Positions 8,228 through 8,447 of a stretch of 8,447 nucleotides of DNA are shown here, in pieces. The first letter of the stretch is position 1. Each line of letters opens with the position of its first letter. The DNA is taken from positions 1-8,447 of the forward strand of contig JAPLNJ010000963.1 of NCBI GenBank assembly GCA_026692885.1, read 5' to 3'. Source of the stretch: Planctomycetota bacterium (GTDB taxonomy: Bacteria > Planctomycetota > Planctomycetia > Pirellulales > Pirellulaceae). The position numbers were made by a program, and so were the translations under genes. A model generated the notes under the pieces. It was given only the letters and a program-made list of their open reading frames with translations, ran no database searches and was not told the origin of the DNA.

Positions 8228-8323
8228 GGGGTCAGACGTACAGATTTCAGTTTTCGCGGGCAGAAGGCTTTTCATGGGCTTGGGCACACGACCGCGAAAA
8301 CTGAAATCTGTACGTCTGACCCC
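8228..8323. repeat. Perfect 32-bp inverted repeat (96-bp element)
   Basis: The left arm at 8228-8259 starts GGGGTCAGACGTACAG and the right arm at 8292-8323 is its exact complement, ending CTGACCCC, with a 32-nt loop. GGGGTC...GACCCC ends are a style often seen with REP-associated tyrosine transposases (RAYTs), which mobilise short palindromes. No transposase gene is present in the window, so a link to one is inference. The perfect arms suggest recent spread or active maintenance. Confidence 0.8.
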
Positions 8324-8447
8324 TTGTCTCTCGCAAAATTGGGGAGTCGGGCGTCAAACGGATGGTCCTGTTCTTGTTCCGCCCCCATCCGGGCTTGCCC
8401 CGGTGGAGCGAGGTTTCTGGACCACGCCACGGGTCCGCAACCGCCTC
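8324..8447. other. Right-edge sequence, no supportable gene
   Basis: The stretch contains an imperfect dyad, GGACCACGCCACGGGTCC (8419-8436), and a plus-strand frame from ATG 8362 that runs off the edge. That frame has no ribosome-binding site and no recognisable protein character. It is more probably repeat or intergenic DNA than a gene start. Confidence 0.35.

Noticed and set aside
8362..8447. A gene start running off the right edge
   Set aside because: There is no ribosome-binding site and no recognisable protein sequence, and an imperfect dyad lies within it.

Overview
The window is GC-rich bacterial chromosomal DNA, and I infer a planctomycete of the Pirellulales type. The grounds are a long (944-residue) leucyl-tRNA synthetase, a THUMP-like methyltransferase, conserved orphan proteins of a style I associate with that group, long intergenic spacers, and many different palindromic repeats. 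This is inference from protein character and repeat style, not a database match. About two thirds of the window is intact coding sequence, and most genes lie on the minus strand.

Left third (1-1620): decayed, repeat-rich DNA. It holds the start of a HicB-type antitoxin gene that stops resembling the family near base 140, a ~200-bp complex palindrome (397-596), and a nested palindrome that could fold as a three-way junction (601-728). A 72-bp second copy of the 3' end of leuS (747-818) follows, then a DUF3800 pseudogene (972-1535) with an apparent internal deletion and an in-frame TAG. The leuS 3' end therefore occurs twice in direct orientation, 874 bp apart, bracketing the DUF3800 remnant.

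Middle (1621-5942): two housekeeping-type minus-strand genes. The upstream one encodes a class I SAM-dependent methyltransferase with a C-terminal THUMP-like domain (4749-5942). Downstream of it is leuS (1621-4455). leuS has a good sigma-70-like promoter (4603-4630) and a roughly 140-nt leader carrying two direct copies and one inverted copy of a palindromic repeat.

Right third (5943-8447): a plus-strand conserved hypothetical gene (6003-6428) starts divergently from the methyltransferase gene. It converges on a minus-strand hypothetical gene (6579-6926), with a T-tract hairpin between them that fits a bidirectional terminator. After another layered palindrome (6989-7110) comes a minus-strand class I glutamine-amidotransferase-like gene of the peptidase C26 family (7181-7939), whose nucleophile-elbow Cys appears displaced. 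The last ~500 bases hold no supportable gene but contain a perfect 32-bp inverted repeat (8228-8323).

I see no operon that amounts to a new multi-gene system. The most unusual points are the leuS 3'-end duplication around the DUF3800 remnant, the altered active-site motif of the C26-family protein, and the number of distinct palindrome types, one or more in almost every spacer.
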